The notes beneath the pieces were generated by a model, which was given only the letters and a program-made list of their open reading frames with translations, was not told the DNA's origin and ran no database searches. The position numbers and the translations under genes are program-made. 64,000 bases of DNA from Rhizobium sp. Leaf453. GTDB lineage: Bacteria > Pseudomonadota > Alphaproteobacteria > Rhizobiales > Rhizobiaceae. The stretch is taken from the NCBI RefSeq assembly GCF_001425605.1, contig NZ_LMRG01000005.1, positions 124,001 to 188,000 on the forward strand, written 5' to 3'. The first letter of the stretch is position 1. Every line of letters begins with the position of its first letter. Below, one piece after another: positions 62,108 through 64,000 of the stretch.

Positions 62108-62656
62108 ATGTCACGCATTCCTACCCCGGCCACCATCGAAGAAGCTCCGGAAGCGTCCCGTCCGATCCTCGAGACCATCCAGAAGCAGATCGGCTCCGTT
62201 CCGAACATCTTCCGGCTGGTGTCCAATAGCCCCGCCGCGTTGACGGGCCTGACCTCGCTCCAGGGCGCACTCGGCAAGGGCAAGCTGCCGCCGGCCACCC
62301 GCGAACGCATCGCGCTCGCCATGGCTGAAGCCAACGGTTGTGACTACTGCCTCTCGGCGCACACCTTCACGGGCACAAAGTTCGCCAAACTTGACGAAAG
62401 CGAAATTGCTGCCAACCGAAACGGCACGTCTAACGATCCCAAGGCGGCGGCTGCCGTCGAATTTACCCGGGCACTGACAATGGCTCGCGGGTCCGTTGCG
62501 CCAGCGGAAATCGCCAAGGTTCGCGATGCAGGCTACAGCGACGCGGAAATCGTCGAGATCATTGCCCATGTCGCCCTCAACACCTTCACGAACTATGTGA
62601 ATGAGGCCCTCGACACAGAGATCGATTTTCCCCGCATCGATCGCGCGGCTGCGTGA
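62108..62656 (+). CDS. AhpD/CMD-family peroxidase-like protein
   Basis: 182 residues from ATG 62108, with AAAGGAG well placed. The carboxymuconolactone-decarboxylase fold carries the redox-active pair and His in GCDYCLSAHTFTGTKFAKLD (CxxC-x3-H), as in AhpD. The C-terminal IVEIIAHVALNTFTNYVNEA matches the uncharacterised peroxidase-related subgroup. Likely reduces peroxides or alkyl hydroperoxides. Confidence 0.88.
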   Translation: MSRIPTPATIEEAPEASRPILETIQKQIGSVPNIFRLVSNSPAALTGLTSLQGALGKGKLPPATRERIALAMAEANGCDYCLSAHTFTGTKFAKLDESEIAANRNGTSNDPKAAAAVEFTRALTMARGSVAPAEIAKVRDAGYSDAEIVEIIAHVALNTFTNYVNEALDTEIDFPRIDRAAA

Positions 62657-62731
62657 TGCCTGGCCTGGAGGCGGTGCTGGACGTACCGCCTCCCCCCTAC
62701 GATTGACCATCAACCTCAGAGGAATTTTTCC

Positions 62732-63196
62732 ATGTCTCGTCCGCCGCTTCCCCCATTCACCAGAGAGAGTGCCATCGAAAAGGTCCGCCTTGCCGAAGAT
62801 GGCTGGAATAGTCGCGATGCTGCAAAGGTCGCGCTTGCCTACACGCTCGATACGCGCTGGCGCAACCGCGCCGAGTTCGCGAAGAGCCGCGCCGAGGCAG
62901 AGGCCTTCCTGACCCGCAAGTGGAACAAGGAGCTCGACTATCGCCTCATCAAGGAACTCTGGGCTTTCACCGGCAATCGTATCGCCGTCCGGTATGCCTA
63001 TGAATATCGCGATGACAGCGGCCAGTGGTTCCGCGCCTATGGCAACGAGAACTGGGAATTCGCCGAGGATGGCCTGATGCGGGAACGTCATGCCAGCATC
63101 AACGAACACCCGATTGCTGAAGCCGATCGCAAGTTCCGTTGGCCGCTGGGCCGCCGGCCCGACGACCACCCCGGCCTCAGCGACTTCGGCTTTTAA
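62732..63196 (+). CDS. DUF1348 protein, NTF2/SnoaL-like fold
   Basis: 154 residues. [40 protein letters not shown] and [20 protein letters not shown] are the block pattern of DUF1348, an NTF2-like fold. Function is unknown; genes of this family commonly sit with oxidoreductases and AhpD-like genes, as here. ATG 62732 follows GAGGAA. Confidence 0.82.
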   Translation: MSRPPLPPFTRESAIEKVRLAEDGWNSRDAAKVALAYTLDTRWRNRAEFAKSRAEAEAFLTRKWNKELDYRLIKELWAFTGNRIAVRYAYEYRDDSGQWFRAYGNENWEFAEDGLMRERHASINEHPIAEADRKFRWPLGRRPDDHPGLSDFGF

Positions 63197-63219
63197 GGCC
63201 TAACCCGAGGAGATGAACA

Positions 63220-63525
63220 ATGGTCGGCTCGTCAATGGATCCACGGGCAAGACTTTCAATAGAACTGGCCCTCACAGGAACGAATGCGAACAAGCGTCTA
63301 CTTGCCAAACAAGAAGAAGCCGGTCGTGCCCTCGGGATGACCGGCGCCGAGATGGATGTGGCAAGGCGCGGTTCAAGCTTCGACTTCAATACATCGATCG
63401 CCGTATCACTTGCTTTGAATGCCTGTCGCGAAACGCGCCAGCGCGCAATACGCGCTGGCATTTCCGAGGAAACCTGCGAGGAAATAGAACGCCTCGCGCT
63501 TTCTCTTCGTGCGCAGGCCGCCTGA
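63220..63525 (+). CDS. Small hypothetical protein in redox cluster
   Basis: 101 residues with GAGGAG before ATG 63220. The helical sequence RALGMTGAEMDVARRGSSFD with SIAVSLALNACRETRQRAIR resembles AhpD-like helical bundles but has no CxxC pair, so any redox role would be lost. No firm family. Expression with its neighbours is likely, since it follows DUF1348 by 23 bases. Confidence 0.5.
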   Translation: MVGSSMDPRARLSIELALTGTNANKRLLAKQEEAGRALGMTGAEMDVARRGSSFDFNTSIAVSLALNACRETRQRAIRAGISEETCEEIERLALSLRAQAA

Positions 63526-63597
63526 ACATGCGTTGCCTCTTGAGGCTTCGGTTCCAAGCACTTAAGGTGCTGGAAACAAACGTGATTGGGGACGCGG

Positions 63598-64000
63598 ATG
63601 GACCGGTGGCAGGCAATGAGGATCTTTGTGAAGGTCGCCGAAACAGAGAGCTTCGCAGACACCGCTCGCCAGATGTTCATGAGCGCCCCGGCCGTCACGA
63701 GAGCGGTTGCTTCGCTCGAAGACCTGATTGGCGCGCGACTTCTTGTGCGAACCACCCGCTCGGTGAAGATGACCGAAGCGGGCGTTCGTTATTTCGAAGA
63801 CTGCCGCCGGATTTTGGCCGATATCGCTGAAGCAGAGGCCGCCGCCGGCGGCTCCTATGCTACGCCGACGGGAACTCTCTCCATAACCGCGTCAGCGCTG
63901 TTCGGGCAGATGTACGTCCTCCCGATCGTGACGAGCTATCTCGACACACATTCGACGATGAAAGCCAAGACGCTTTTCATTGATCGACCGGTAAACATCG
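63598..64000 (+). CDS. LysR-family regulator, N-terminal part (runs off window)
   Basis: From ATG 63598 the frame reads MDRWQAMRIFVKVAETESFA then RQMFMSAPAVTRAVASLEDL IGARLLVRTTRSVKMTEAGV, a clear LysR winged HTH, then the start of the effector domain (GTLSITASALFGQMYVLPIV). The frame is open to the window edge after ~134 residues. It is the third LysR gene in this 10 kb redox block. Confidence 0.85.
   Translation, partial: MDRWQAMRIFVKVAETESFADTARQMFMSAPAVTRAVASLEDLIGARLLVRTTRSVKMTEAGVRYFEDCRRILADIAEAEAAAGGSYATPTGTLSITASALFGQMYVLPIVTSYLDTHSTMKAKTLFIDRPVNI

Overview
The window looks like part of a large repABC plasmid of a Rhizobium/Agrobacterium-type alphaproteobacterium. The evidence is a complete repABC cassette on the minus strand (about 6.8-10.4 kb), a Q-type oriT between a divergent traA relaxase and a traC/traG pair (0-2.9 kb), and families typical of rhizobial plasmids (DUF736, DUF6894, DUF1612). 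The DNA is GC-rich with local AT-richer patches, mainly around 44.4-47.4 kb.

Layout. (1) 0-3 kb: the conjugation start region, with an incomplete traA running off the left edge, an oriT hairpin plus nick region, a lux-box-like perfect palindrome, a small mobilization gene, and a traG coupling protein that appears broken by one extra C. (2) 3-6.6 kb: small regulators, two tandem paralogous unknowns (the second frameshifted) and a GSU2403-type nucleotidyltransferase-fold gene behind a perfect inverted repeat. (3) 6.8-10.6 kb: repABC with an antisense RNA between repB and repC and two perfect palindromes upstream of repA. (4) 10.8-16.9 kb: mostly decayed DNA, with a ParB-like pseudogene, an intact vapBC pair with its operator, and a truncated DUF6894 gene fused to a broken SDR gene. 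(5) 16.9-30.4 kb: a giant RTX-type repeat protein, LysE exporter, ECF sigma/anti-sigma pair, small unknowns, a hybrid histidine kinase and a divergent CHASE4-GGDEF-EAL protein. (6) 30.5-52.1 kb: an island of integrase, toxin-antitoxin and defence-type genes. (7) 52.7-64 kb: redox and aldehyde/quinone stress genes with LysR and HxlR regulators (pirin, isochorismatase-like hydrolase, quinone reductase, aldehyde dehydrogenase, GST, a PNPOx-FNR-ferredoxin fusion, AhpD-like protein).

The most interesting part is the 33.9-52.1 kb island, which holds three stacked modules. Module A is a ubiquitin-like conjugation operon: a protein of three tandem ubiquitin-like folds, an E2-like protein, a JAMM protease and a ThiF-type E1, all joined by ATGA overlaps. 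It is followed on the same strand by SbcD and SbcC, and it is divergent from an XRE repressor, an ImmA/IrrE metalloprotease and an ExoI (SbcB)-like exonuclease. I infer a DNA-damage- or phage-sensed switch in which the protease relieves repression, coupled to SbcB/C/D-type nucleases. Module B is a HAD-phosphoribosyltransferase fusion, a long DprA-like protein, a second HAD-PRTase whose HAD part has lost its catalytic aspartates, and a trypsin-like protease. Module C is a retron: a PRTase-like/winged-helix effector, a structured msr-msd RNA and a reverse transcriptase with YADD.

Homology calls rest on motifs read by eye; no database search was run. Pfam or family names are from memory of the families.
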